From the NCBI GenBank assembly GCA_023974075.1, contig JAMFTG010000182.1, positions 175,279-239,278 on the forward strand: a stretch of 64,000 bases of DNA, in the 5' to 3' direction. Shown here in pieces: positions 10,014 to 20,925 of this stretch. The position numbers and the translations under genes were made by a program. The stretch's first letter is position 1; each line of letters begins with the position of its first letter. Source of the DNA: Chaenocephalus aceratus. Its lineage: Eukaryota; Chordata; Actinopteri; Perciformes; Channichthyidae. The notes under the pieces are model-generated. The model was not told the DNA's origin. It saw nothing but the letters and a program-made list of their open reading frames with translations, and ran no database searches.

Positions 10014-11314
10014 TCACTCTATTATTTAAGCATGAAGCTCGCGTTGATGTTGTTCTACTGATTGTATTGTTCCATTCCCAGAAGAAGAGCTATTCATCAA
10101 ACAAAAGCTTTCATTTGTGGCCAACAGGAAATGTAAATGAACAAAAGCATAATTTGAAAAACAGGTTGTGCTGTTGTGAAATCTTTGAGGTTTCACTGTT
10201 GACGTACATGTTTTTGCCAACAGTGCAAGAGAACATCTGGATTAAGGCTAAAGGAGCGCAGACCTTTTTCATTTCTCAGAAACACATTATTATAATCAAG
10301 TTGATGACGTGAGTCGGGAATCATTCGGAGAAAATTGCTCAGGAACGAAGAAGAATGGGAAAAAAAATACTTTGACAGGCCATCACCAAAAGCAGACGGA
10401 GACAAAAAAAAAACGATGGTTTAGAAATTGGGTTCCAAGAAAAGAAAGACAAACACTGTCATTTGTAATTGCCCGCTCTCAGGATAACACGACAGCGATA
10501 ATTTTCTGCAACGTTTTGCTGAAACAGGTGCCAGCTCCTCCCGTATCTTCCCAATGAAAACAAAGACTCCCTTTCACATCAGATTACCAGCCACCTGAAC
10601 ACCCACATTGTCAGGATTTCACAGATTAACTTAATTAGAATATTGCTTCCAGGTGTGCCCCCGGGGTGCAATCAGTTACAGTGTATTTTGAATGAAGCTG
10701 ACGAGCTGCTGCTACAGCAAAGTCAGTTTGGATTGCTGCACCTTGTGAAGACATGGCACTCAATGTGTTTCCAGAACGTGTCAGAATTGAATTCTTCTTC
10801 TGAGATTGCCATGTCATCTCCAGCTCAGCGCGAGGCTGTTGTGACGGGGGTCTTTATGTAGATTGGACCATGTCTTGAAGAAAACAAGCAATCAGAATCC
10901 CAGTGTTGTGTTCTCATCACTGGCATTACTTCCTGGGGGGTGGGGGGGTATTTCATCTGAAGTCCAAGATGACTCGATGTCTGACAATGAGAAGTATTCA
11001 GCCTTGACCTTGAATTGCTTATGGCTGCACCCGAAGGGAACAACCACATAATTAGGGATTCCTTATGGTGCATTAACAATCTGTTCTGCTATTGGGCATA
11101 GCTACGCTAAATCAGATGCTCAGAAAGGAACCGAACCACATGTTGGGGAAATCGCTTGGCAATACAGGGACTAAGTGTTTTCAAGTCTGTTTGAGGCCGT
11201 GCTATGGAAATATAAACGTCATTCATTCTTTATTCTTGATCCAAATACTTTGAGCCACTTCAATTCTCCGTGTGACTGATTAAACTGCACTTACATGCCC
11301 CAGACCACGTGTTA
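10014..11314. other. unique non-coding sequence
   Basis: No feature was recognised. Overlapping short frames on both strands at 10026-11079 carry no motif; codon pattern and length are as expected by chance in A/T-balanced DNA. Confidence 0.45.
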
Positions 11315-11321
11315 GCTGTTG

Positions 11322-11852
11322 CAACCCAGTCTCACGGCATTTCGTGTTCACCAACACGATTTGTAATCTATTGATTCGTGTTCACCATCACGATTTGCCC
11401 CTTTTTTTCGTGTTGCACAGCACGATTTTAAAAGCAATGTTTCTCCTGCCTGCAGCACGTCGTTTTTTCTCCGGTCGGGTCGAGGAAGACCGGAAGCTGT
11501 GTGGTTCATAAAAACATGTTCTTACTCAATATCAAGCCACAATTATTGCTTTTATTTTAAATCGTATAATTTCGGACTTTTGTTGTCGTCTGTGAGGAAA
11601 ATAAATGGGGCTCAGAGCCTCAGGATACTGAAATCTGTATTTTTTAAATCTGTTTTTCCTTCTAATTTGTTATTCTTTTCAAAATAACACACTGTTATTT
11701 ACTCATCAATAACACTCAATTATCCTTGCTTTTATTTATTGGTTTAATTCCATAATCTCGGGCTTTTTTGGCGTCCGTCAGGAACTGAATTTCAAATAAA
11801 AATAGGGGGGCAAATCGTGTTGGTGAACACGAAATGCCGTGAGACTGGGTTG
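11322..11852. mobile_element. MITE with ~42-bp terminal inverted repeats
   Basis: The left terminus CAACCCAGTCTCACGGCATT extends to about 42 bp and is matched almost perfectly by the right end. The flanks are GCTGTTG at 11315-11321 and 11853-11859, a 7-bp direct repeat that may be the target duplication. Internally a motif with TTGCTTTTATTT and a (T)CGGRCTTTT run occurs twice (about 11545-11600 and 11727-11785), suggesting internal duplication. No coding capacity. Superfamily not assigned. Confidence 0.8.
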
Positions 11853-12008
11853 GCTGTTGAGAGCTTCACAGAAAATGTGTTGAATGAATGGTTATGCTTG
11901 TGTAACGTTGACATATGCGGTAACACAACGTCACAAGGACAGTGTTTGATATTAATGTGATGAGTTATTTCACATAGTTACTTGTATTTGGACCATTATA
12001 ATCATGAT

Positions 12009-12262
12009 TTAAAGAGGTCCTATTGTGCTTTTTGAGGTTTTTCCTGTAGCGTGTTATATAGGTTTTGGTGCATGTAAATGGTCTGAAAAGGCCATAATGT
12101 ATGTAACACTCGCGCTTCTATTGGCTAGCGCTCTAACACATTGTATGAGATAGCAACTAAGAGGCTTGACATCTCTTAGCAGACCAATCACAACAGAGCC
12201 GGCCAGCTAAACAATCAGAGCAGGATGGGCTATGGTTTTAGACAGAGGGTGAAAAGTGCTTT
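12009..12262 (+). mobile_element. fragment of the TTTAAAGRGGYCC MITE family
   Basis: It begins TTTAAAGAGGTCCTATTGTG and contains this family's internal block: TTCTATTGGCTAGCGCTC, then ACCAATCACAACAGAGCCGG and CCAATCAGAGCAG-like motifs, then CAGACAGAGGGTGAAAAG. The right TIR is missing. Other copies are at 20071-20925, 31727-31943, 37921-38146, 42116-42282 and 52481-52585. Confidence 0.7.
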
Positions 12263-13108
12263 TGCATTTGCTTAAAATAAGCCAAACCTTCGTAAATACT
12301 ATGTGACAATCGGACAAGCCCTATCCTAACACTATGTCTTATTCAAAGTGTTCTTGTTGAAGATTCATCCCAACCCCTCCCCGCTCATCCTGTATTCCAT
12401 CAACCAGCTAAACCTGTCAACCTCTGACATGTCTGAGACACTCCAAGTCAAGACGGTCATTTTCTATCATTGGAGAGACAGAGAAACGAAATAGAGCGGG
12501 ATTCATCCCTTCTCAGCTTGTCCATGCACTCTCCTGAAGTGTCATCCTATCTCCATTAGGCCCCACTTTCCCATCCACACTGGCTCCTCCAATTTCCTCT
12601 GAATTCTTCCTCCTGTGCAAATAATATAGTGGCTGTCTGTCTGTGTGCGGAGCGTTAGCATGGGCTGCTAATATTCTCAGCAGCCCTTAACACAGCGGCC
12701 CCGTGTCAGGTGTGTTTTACCAGGCACTACCATGGCCACAGAGGAGGACACCCAGGTCGGCTAATTCCATTTGGTCCTATTTGCCGAGCAGTCACTCAGC
12801 GGAAAGTGTATCTGTCTCTGGGGGAGTCTCCGAGGACCATTACCACATCCTGTCTATGAGCTCTTGTATGGCTCCGGTGTAGTCATCTGCCAGGGCGGCG
12901 CACAGGTTCTGATTGACACATTAATTCCTCCTCTACCCCCTTATCTTCCCCGCTGTGTGCAGAATGAATGCCGTATCACCGCGTCGTAGCGTCTCTACCG
13001 GCTTATCAGTAATGGCTCGTCAGCTAGTGGTATCCTCCCTGCTGATGTGTTCGGGGGAGGGGTTCGCTCTGAGAAGTAAGCAGTGCACCCACAATGAAAA
13101 ACAAGCTA
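12263..13108. other. unique non-coding sequence
   Basis: No exon or repeat with recognisable ends. It ends at the L1 insertion site. Confidence 0.45.
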
Positions 13109-13121
13109 GCTGTAGGAATTC
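13109..13121. repeat. 13-bp target-site duplication of the L1 insertion
   Basis: GCTGTAGGAATTC at 13109-13121 recurs exactly at 19271-19283. The left copy is followed at once by the T-run that is the poly-A tail of a minus-strand retrotransposon. This defines both ends of the insertion. Confidence 0.9.
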
Positions 13122-14775
13122 TTTTTTTTTAAACTTTTTATTTTAGTTTTTTTATCAACAAACAGCCAGACAGACAATAGCAGTTGGCAAACAAGTTAGG
13201 ATGACAACAGTGTGATTTGAGTCCGACAGGATAAAGGACAAAGACAAAACAAAATCGAAAGGCTCTGAGTCTAAGTCCATTATTAATACCATAATGCAAT
13301 TTAGAGATCAAATAATGTGTATAAATGGAACAAAAAGACCAAATATATCAAATAAAATCAAAACACAGCACTTGTTGGTCAGTCAGCCGCCCGCTAATCC
13401 CAGTTTAACACCGCAGGTCCACCACCCTATTGTACAGAGACATCCGGCATGTCCAGCTCCCGTATATACGTGTAGAAGGGGTTCCCCAGGGAGCCCCTCA
13501 GTCTCCACCTTATTTTCTCGAGTTTGGCTGAATTTAGGACTTCTTTTAACCACGAGGTGTGTGAAGGGGATGTTGGAGACTTGAGCAATATCAGGCGTCT
13601 GGCTAGTAAGGTAACAAAGGCTATGAAGGCTGTCTCCAGAGAAGAGAGTGGGTGGGGTTACACCAAACAGTGCGGTCATGGCATTAGGAGCGACCGGTTT
13701 TCCAGTGATTTCTGACAGTGATCTAAAGATGTCAGTCCAATAAGAGTGTAAGACCGGACAAGACCAGAACATGTGTGCGTGACTCGCTTGGCTACATCTG
13801 TCACAAGTTGGGTCCACTTCCTTATATATTTTAGAGAGCCTGAGCTTAGTGAAGTGTGTGCGATGCACTACTTTGCACTGAATCAGTCCATGTCTAGCAC
13901 ACATAGAAGATTTGTGTACATTAGAAGGGCTTTTTCCCAAAGTTCTTCTGAAATCTCCTCCCCAAGAGATTTAATGGAGTTCAGGGTAACCAAACGAAGA
14001 GAGTACATCTGAGCGTAGATACACGTCATCATTCCCTTCAGAGTACGGCCTAAGGGGGTGTCTAGCGGCAAATCAGCTGGGTGATTAGGAAACTGAGGAA
14101 ATCTATTATTAACAAAACTGCGAATCTGTAGATACCTGAAGAAATGTTGCCTCGGTAATAATGCACATTTATCAGATAGCTGTTGGAAAGAAATGTGTTG
14201 TGAACATAAAGGTCTTTGAATGTTTTAACGCCTTGGTTAAACCAAATGGTAAATGCGCCATCTACTAAGGATGGAGGAAAAACATGGTTTGCAGTTACAG
14301 GGGCTAGTGTCGAGTGTGTTTGGAGATCAAAGAAACGTCTGAACTGATTCCAAATGTTCAAGGTTGCTTTGACAATTACATTTTTAGTGTAAGCAGAGGA
14401 GGGGGTCTTAATGAGAGAGTGAGCCAATGCTGAAAGAGATACTGGACTACAGGAAGCAGCCTCCAAACAGGCGGAGAGTGCTGGGAGTCAGACTGCAGCC
14501 AGGCCTGTATTATTCTCACGTTTGTAGCCCAATAAGAGAACCTCAAATTCGGCAGAGCAAGTCCACCCCGCGCCTTTGGTCTCTGTAAACATTGCTTGCG
14601 TATCCTTGGGGTTTTCTTGTTCCAAATAAAATTAGAAATAATAGTGTCAGTTTTACGAAAAAAAGTTTGAGGTAGGAAAATGGGGACACATTGAAATAAA
14701 TATAGAAATTTGGGGAGTATATTCATCTTTATAGAGTTAATTCGGGCAACCAGAGACAGATTTAACACTGTCGAA

Positions 14776-14813
14776 GCTGGCCCCCGCTGGCCCCCCCTAG
14801 AACCGCCCCTGAT
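14776..14813. mobile_element. terminal fragment of a hAT MITE inside L1 ORF2
   Basis: The segment ends CTAGAACCGCCCCTG after a GGCCCCCC run, the same terminus as the MITE at 9803-10005. The reading frame of ORF2 on either side (YLGIQVTDTFKDLYKAN above, SLVARINSIKMNILPK below) would normally be joined by about 15-20 residues. Those are missing, so the MITE end marks an insertion followed by deletion. Confidence 0.65.
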
Positions 14814-16970
14814 TGTATATTACAGATCTGCCGTTGTTCTTTATTTATAGAGCCCTGATGAGAAGACCTTTGGAAAAACTGAGAAAATGCCGCCGAAACT
14901 GAATACTTGACGTGGATCATAAAAGGGGGGCAAATTAGCTTTATAAAGATCTTTAAATGTATCAGTCACCTGGATCCCGAGGTAAGTGAAGCTGTGTAGT
15001 GCAATTTTAAATGGTAGACTATGTGGAGGGAACTCACGCGCCGCTCTATTTAAAAGGAACAATTCGCTTTTACTCAAATTGAGTTTATAACCGGATACAG
15101 CACCAAATGAGCTAAGGATAGAGAGAGCTGCAGGGACAGACACAGATCAATTAGAGACATAAAGAAGAAGGTCATCCGCATAAAGAGAAGCTCTCCGTTC
15201 TACCCCATTTCTGAAAATACCTCTAATGCGGGGGTCAAATAAGAGAGGGCTCAAGGGACAACCCTGCCTGGTGGAGCGGTGGAGAGGGAAATATTCAGAG
15301 TGCGTATTATTCGTCCTCACTGAAGCTAGGGGAGAGGAGTACAATAGCTTCTCCCGTGAGGTAAAGTTCTTTCCAAAGCCACATTTCTCCAAGGTGTGAA
15401 AAAGATACCTCCACTCCACACGATCAAATGCCTTTTCTGTATCTAAAGATATCACAGCTTCAGGTACAGAATTTGCGGAAGGCTGGTAGATTGTGTTAAA
15501 AAGTCGTCTTAAGTTAAAAAATGAATGCCTATTTTGATGAAGCCGGTTTGATCGGGAGAGATAATGGTTGGTAACACGGTTTCCAAACGTAAAGCGAGCA
15601 TTTTAGACGGTAATTTAAAATCCACATTTAACAAGCTGATTGGTCGGTAGGAGGAGCATGCAAGGGGATCCTTATTCCTTTTTAAAATGAGGGAGATAGA
15701 GGCCTGATTAAGCGTTGGGGGTAAACTAGTCGAATTAAACGATTCACTAAACACATCTATCAAAACAGGGGCTAATTTCTGTTGAAACTTCTTCCAGTGG
15801 ATAACCGTCCGGCCCCGGAGATGTTCCGCCTTGCATCGATGCAATAGCAACGGAGAGTTCGACAGCAGTTACTGGCTTCTCCAAATCCTCAGTCATATCA
15901 GGATGTATCAAAGGGACTTCGAGGGTGGTACAAAAATTGTCAAAATCCTGAGCTGGTTTCAGATGTGTATAACGAAGTATAATAGCCTCTAAACTCATCA
16001 TTAATTCTTTGGGGATCGATCGTAATGTCCGAGGATGTTTGGATTCTGGGAATCTGGTAAGAGGCAACATTCTGTCGTAATTGATGCGCCAGTATGTGCC
16101 AGCTTTGTCACCCTGTTCGTAATAATTACTTCTAGCCTTAAGAAGAAGTGCAGCAGCCTGGTCTGCGGTCAGCGTATTAAATTCCGATTGAAGAATGTGG
16201 CGTTCCTTATACACATCTGGAGTTGGTGAAACGGAATAGAGGTCATCCAGTTGAGCAATACGCCTCGTTAGTTCAGTTTCCTCTCATGGCTAACATAGGA
16301 AATAATTCTAATATAAGCTTTCAATGTCTCCCATAACACAATGTCCAGAGTCTTGTTAATGCTAATAAATATGTCAATTTGGTTGGAAATCAGCTCTGTA
16401 AAATGTTCATCCGAAAGCAAATGCGTATTTAAACGCCATGGGGTTTGCGTGCGTACAGAACCCTTAAATCTGATACTCATTACGACAGGGCATGCATGAT
16501 CCGAAATAACTGTAGTTTCATATGAACAGGAGCTCACAGAAGGGAGAAGTCTGTCATCTACCATAAAGTAGTCTATCCGAGTAAACGTATGGTGAACGTG
16601 GGAAAAAAAGGAGTATGCTTTACCGGTGGGGTTAAAGAAGCGCCACGGATCCGTTATTGCAAACTCACTCATGAAGTCTCTAATCGTCTGAGCAGACCCC
16701 GAAGGCGTAACAGTCTTCTTGGAGGAGCGGTCCAGCTGTGGGCTAAGCCAACAATTAAAGTCACCACCTAAGATAAGGAAGTGCGAGGACATGTCAGGAA
16801 GGTTAGAAAAGAGCTGCCGAAAAAGATTCACATCATCCCAGTTCGGGGTACACATTCACAAGTAGAACAGGGGTGTCATATATCATGCCAATAACAATCA
16901 GGTATCTGCCATTCGGATCAGAAGCCATCCGAGTAAAAGCAAAGGGAACTGATTTGTGTATCAAGATAGT

Positions 16971-17397
16971 CATCCACGCCTCCCACTGAACGCGTAGTGC
17001 CACTTTGAACGCACGATTGACACTGATGTCGAGCGGCTGCAGATGCTTCGTTTGCTTTCCATAATGAGGGTTTGTGCATGAAAACTTCCTTTGCACAAAC
17101 TGTCTCGCTCTCGTTCTGTCTCTAGTACCACTTTTACTTTTACGCGCTACCTGTCTCACTCTTTTTCCGGCCTCCAGCTTTTCCTGCTGGAGCCCGCCGC
17201 TTAAAGGTGGCGGGCGCGGACCGGCCATAGAGCCCATAGAGTTAAAGGTGGTGGACTGTAACCTGTCAAATCCATAGATTTAGGAGGTCCCTAGTGGCCG
17301 TTAGCTGTACAAATCCATAGATTAGCCGCACCGTTATATAAGCCGCAGGGTCGAAAAATGGAAAAAAGGCGCGGCTTATGGTCCGAAAATTACGGTA
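16971..17397 (-). mobile_element. truncated pogo/Tigger-like DNA transposon fragment in L1 endonuclease
   Basis: On the minus strand the fragment begins near CCGTAATTTTCGGACCATAA, a terminus of a widespread fish DNA repeat. It includes a direct repeat of AAATCCATAGATT and then encodes LQPLDISVNRAFKVALR (about 17042-16992), resembling the C-terminal end of DDE transposases of the pogo/Tigger type. At 16971 the frame passes without a stop into L1 endonuclease (TILIHKSVPFAF). The opposite transposon end is absent. Assignment to pogo rests on the LQPLD motif alone. Confidence 0.6.
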
Positions 17398-17580
17398 GTA
17401 AACTTAAGGGCGTTCCCATCATGGCGTTGAATTAACCTGGGCTGGACCATTTAAAGATAACACGGAAATATGAAGGGCCGGCAGCACAACCAACAAAACA
17501 AAGTGCAATGATGAATACAATTAAAAAAAAAAAAATAGAACATAAAATACAAGACAAGAACATGAAACATACAGAACCCA

Positions 17581-17629
17581 GCTCCCCAGCCCACCCCAGC
17601 CCACCCCAGCCCACCCCAGCCCACCCCAG
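17581..17629 (+). repeat. 11-bp minisatellite, about four copies
   Basis: CCCCAGCCCAC is repeated about four times inside the L1 inter-ORF spacer. An A-run at 17522-17534 lies just upstream. It may be an old L1 5'/spacer tandem or a later slippage product. Confidence 0.8.
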
Positions 17630-18040
17630 CACAGCAATCTCCCCAAACGAGATGCCACGTGCAAAACCCAAACTAATAACTGGGCCTAAACCTAAACGCT
17701 CCAAGGTAGCCTGAGAGACACAATTGCGCTACCTGAGATAAAGTGACATATTAAGAATTAATAAATGTACATTGTACAAACCACTGTGTATAAGTTACCC
17801 ATAATTGACAACCAGAGTAAAGAGGTATCCGTAATGGCCCAATACGTAGTGCAAAAATAAACACTAATGCTAGTATATATATATATATTCTCTTAATTGT
17901 ATTTTTATTATTTATCAGAGCTCGGTCACGTGGACCGGGCGAGGCACTTGGGAAATGTAGTCGACAATATTGTCAACAAACTCTAGCGATCTCCAGCTGA
18001 AGAATGAACGACCATCATAACCCACTGTAGGATAGGCAGT

Positions 18041-18862
18041 CTATTTACAGTTCTTATTAACAAAGTCAGTGGCCACCGTAGGATCCTCAAACCTGTGTGA
18101 CGTTCCATTCGGCATGGTCGTTTTGAGAGTTGCCGGGAAGAGGAGACCAAACTTCACATTTGGGTAGGAATGTAGAGTAGAGTACGCTTAACTGGGACAA
18201 AAGCAGCTCGCTTCTTGGCAACGGAGGACGTATAGTCCGGGGAAATGGAGCCTGCTGCAGAATCTGGCTCCGGATATGAAAGAAGTGTACCCTTACAACA
18301 AAGGGCCGAGGTAAGGTCCCTTCCTTGGGTCTCTCGCAGGGTCCGATGGGCACGGTCAAGTAGAGGCTTCTCGTCCAGCTTGAGCAAGTCCCGGAGCAAC
18401 TGCGTGACAAATCACGGGCTCCCTCCAGTCCCTCCGGAATACCCATCACACGCAAACTATTCCTCCGCGACCTGCCCTCAAGATCCTCACATTTGTCATC
18501 CAAGCGTTTCACTTGTGAAGTTAGCATGTCAACTGTAGCTTCCCGCTTGTCTATCCGGGTGTTGTGGTCAGTGGCAGCTTGCTCCAGATCTCGGATCGTG
18601 GCTTCGTGTGCCTCTGCCGCACGCTGAAGTGGTTCAACTGAGCTCTTCAGTTCTTGTCTCACAGACAATATGTCAGAGTGCAGACTCGCGGCCGATGCAT
18701 CGATGTTTCCTGAATATGTCGTTCTTGAGAGATTCCATCATTGACTGCAGCAGCGAGGCATCTAGGGTGTCCCCAGCAGCGTCGACAGTAGCAGCGCTAG
18801 CCGAGTCAGGAAGGAGTGAGGCCTCCTTTTGCGAGGTCTTGTTTAGATCGAGTAGTAGTCAT
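18041..18862 (-). pseudogene. L1 ORF1 (RNA-binding coiled-coil protein), frameshifted
   Basis: ORF1p coats element RNA as a trimer. An ATG at 18862 gives MTTTRSKQDLAKGG and then the frame breaks. The block 18668-18380 has heptad-like coiled-coil sequence ending SRRNSLRVMGIPEGLEG, the usual entry to the ORF1p RRM-like domain. A frameshift then moves the continuation (LRDLLKLDEKPLLDRAHRTL, about 18395-18335) to another frame. The end FEDPTVATDFVNKNCK with TAG at 18041-18043 matches L1 ORF1 C-termini. About 273 codons in total, near the size of fish L1 ORF1. Confidence 0.8.
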
Positions 18863-18937
18863 TTTGGCCGGTTAAAAATCAAAATAATTGAGCAAGAGTA
18901 ATTTATAAGTACCTTATGAGTTGTTGCATACTATTAA

Positions 18938-19171
18938 GATTAAGATGGACTTTTATTAATCCCCTCGTGGGGAAATTGTTTCTCTGCGTTTGACCCATCC
19001 TAGTGTTCGGAGCAGTGTGCTGCCATTTTGAACGGCACCCGGGGAGCAGTGTGGGGAACGGTGCCTTGCTCAGGGACACCTCGGTAGCACTGTGGTCTTG
19101 CCGGGACTTTGAACTGGTAACCTTCCAGTTGCCAAGCCGAGTCCCTATCGACTTCGCCACCACCGCCCCGT
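18938..19171 (-). mobile_element. tRNA-derived SINE inserted in L1 5' UTR
   Basis: On the minus strand the head reads GGGCGGTGGTGGCGAAGTCG then ATAGG (A-box-like), and CCAGTTCAAAGTCCCGG follows (B-box-like), so it has a tRNA-type Pol III promoter. The body, with TGCTCAGGG and GGGTCAAACGCAGAG-like segments, is a common fish repeat. The tail AATAAAAGTCCATCTTAATC resembles LINE 3' ends. No clear target duplication was found, so boundaries are approximate. Confidence 0.75.
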
Positions 19172-19283
19172 GATTAGTGAGCCAAACTGCACAATGGAAA
19201 GTATTTTGAAGTCACTAATCTCGGAGCTGTCAGGACACACGTCTACTCAACTCCCGGGACATTGCTACTCGCTGTAGGAATTC

Positions 19284-20070
19284 AAACAAACCCCGCCGCT
19301 ACTCTTGTTTATCTATTTATTCTTCAAATGTTCTCCTCTCGATATTCTACTTTTTATTTTACTGCCTGCTCTCAATTGTCAATTGTCGTTTCTACTTCCT
19401 CTTCTCAGCCGCCATCTTTAAGTCATCAACAGTAATATATATTCATGTAGGTGTGTCCACTCTCCTCCTTGAAAACCCCGCTTGCTTTGCAATATCCGAT
19501 TGGTCTCTGAGAGTCATCACATTCAATAACAACAGACCACCCACCGGGCCGCTGACAACCGTAACCTTTTTTTATGAACGGGGAAAAATGGACCGGCTTA
19601 ATGTTCCGACACAAGTGATCATCCGTCCTCATCTCCTTAATGAAATTAGATTAAGTGCACCTGGGACGGAGCTGAGAAAGCAGAATGCCTCGCCACCCCT
19701 CCTTTAATCTAAAACCAATTTGCCAGTAATATTCCTCTCCCCCAGCTTGGGATTCGCCGGCCCCGATTCAAATGGAGGAGGAAGGAGATGAGACGAGAGC
19801 TGACTGGTCGCATTCAGCTCCCCACAGGCACTGTGAAATTAGAACTGACACCGGCAAACACAGGCCTTAATATGGAGATGTCATGTTGCTCCTCTTGCTT
19901 TTTGTCTTTCTCTCTCCCTCCTTTTTCTCTTGCGTAGTTCCTTCTCTATTCACTACTGTTTTCAATATGTCACTAAGACTGAGAGTTAAACAAAACAACA
20001 ATAGCGGAAGAACAATAAGATACATCTTACAAATATTGAGGTTAACCAATCCCTCTTTGGTTTGGATGTA
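19284..20070. other. unique non-coding sequence
   Basis: No exon or repeat recognised. A pyrimidine-rich stretch lies at 19885-19960. Confidence 0.45.
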
Positions 20071-20925
20071 AGGCCTTAATAGGCCCTTGTATGCTTTTTG
20101 GTTGTGTTCCTTTGCTGTAGTGTGTTATAGGTTTCTGTGCGTGTAAATGTCTAAAGCCGGGGTGTCAAACTCAAGGCCCGGGGGCCAAATCCGGCCCGCC
20201 ACCTCATTGTATGTGGCCCACAAGAGCTTGCAAAGAATATAATACGTTTATTATAAGGTTACGTGCCGCTTTTACAGGAGCACGTTGCCCATAAACTACA
20301 TGTCCCACAATGCATCTCATTTTGTGAGATGCGCACTGAAGAGACTTGAAACAATTACTTTCAATTATTTGCCCCTAGACTTCTGCTTTCAGACGTAGTT
20401 AAGTTATTTACCCTATCAGATAATAATCCAATGCAGAGGAAATATTGTTACATTATATATTTATCTATTATATTTATATAGTCTTAAAGTTACCACCGCC
20501 CTTTGAGTGCAACCATAATTCTAATGTGGCCCCGCGATGAAATTGAGTTTGACACCCCTGGTCTAAAGGCTAAAAGTCGCCCTCCCCGCCTGAAACGCCT
20601 CCATTGGACTCCCATGTTTACTTCTGAACCATAATGACATCACTAAGTCACAGTCGCGCTTCTATTGGCTAGCGCTCCAACACATTGTACGTGATAGGCT
20701 AAGTTGCGGGACATCTCTAAGCGGTTGACCAATCCCAACAGAGCCGGCCAGCTAACCAATCAGAGCAGACTGGGCTCTGGTTTCAGACAGAGGGTGAAAA
20801 GAGGTGCTGCAGCACAGGCAGTGGCGAGAAAAATAACTGTTTGAACATTAAAGCATGGAGACATGTCCCCAGTAGAGGTACAAAATATAACTACGAACCT
20901 GAAACTGAGCATCATAAGTCCTCTG
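20071..20925 (+). mobile_element. TTTAAAGRGGYCC-family MITE split by a younger hAT element
   Basis: The left end (about 20071, AGGCCTTAATAGGCCC) and right end (about 20910-20925, GCATCATAAGTCCTCT) are diverged TIRs. Its interior carries the TTCTATTGGCTAGCGCTC and GAGCCGGCCAGCTAACCAAT blocks, with two CCAAT boxes on the plus strand. The hAT MITE at 20157-20560 interrupts it. Removing that insertion and one 8-bp copy gives continuous sequence comparable with 12009-12262. Confidence 0.75.
20157..20560. mobile_element. hAT MITE (CMGGGGTGTCAAACTCA family)
   Basis: The 404-bp element begins CCGGGGTGTCAAACTCAAGG and ends GAGTTTGACACCCCTG. It is flanked by the perfect 8-bp duplication GTCTAAAG at 20149-20156 and 20561-20568. 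It has no coding capacity. Same TIR family as 4363-4913, and younger than the MITE it interrupts. Confidence 0.93.

Larger units (their letters stand above)
13427..17465 (-). pseudogene. L1 ORF2 (endonuclease-reverse transcriptase), broken
   Basis: ORF2 nicks target DNA and reverse-transcribes the element RNA. The endonuclease remnant shows GGDFN (16768-16754), TRIDYF (about 16582-16565) and SDHA (about 16504-16493). The RT shows GTSPGPDGYP (about 15800), SYRPISLLN, then LDTEKAFDRVEW (motif A, about 15446-15411), STRQGCPLSPLLF and the catalytic YADD (15182-15171). The C-terminal part has CDRC...HMFWSC (about 13805-13758), the Cys/His motif usual for L1. The stop is at 13427-13429. Damage includes several frameshifts between the blocks, a short deletion after SPLLF, loss of the N-terminal endonuclease segment to a DNA transposon fragment (16971-17397), and replacement of a segment near 14769-14840. 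The start near 17465 is inferred from a weak match (around MMGTPL) and is uncertain. Confidence 0.85.
13122..19270 (-). mobile_element. decayed, apparently full-length L1-type LINE
   Basis: This 6.15-kb minus-strand insertion lies between perfect 13-bp target duplications, with its poly-A tail at the low-coordinate end (T-run 13122-13130 and T-rich to about 13155). Order 5' to 3' on the minus strand: 5' UTR (19270-18863, carrying a SINE), ORF1 (18862-18041), inter-ORF spacer (about 18040-17470), ORF2 with APE endonuclease, reverse transcriptase and C-terminal Cys/His motif (about 17465-13427), then a 3' UTR. Frameshifts, stops and foreign fragments in both ORFs make it inactive. The 5' end is present, so it was not 5'-truncated on insertion. 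Fish L1 clades (L1/Tx1-like) show this architecture. Confidence 0.9.

Noticed and set aside
13383..13940. 185-codon minus-strand frame as an independent zinc-finger gene
   Set aside because: Its CDRC...HMFWSC motif and position are the C-terminal end of L1 ORF2; the tail after that is out of frame.
18938..19171. tRNA gene candidate from A- and B-box-like motifs
   Set aside because: Boxes are degenerate, no cloverleaf could be drawn, and the body and tail are SINE-like.
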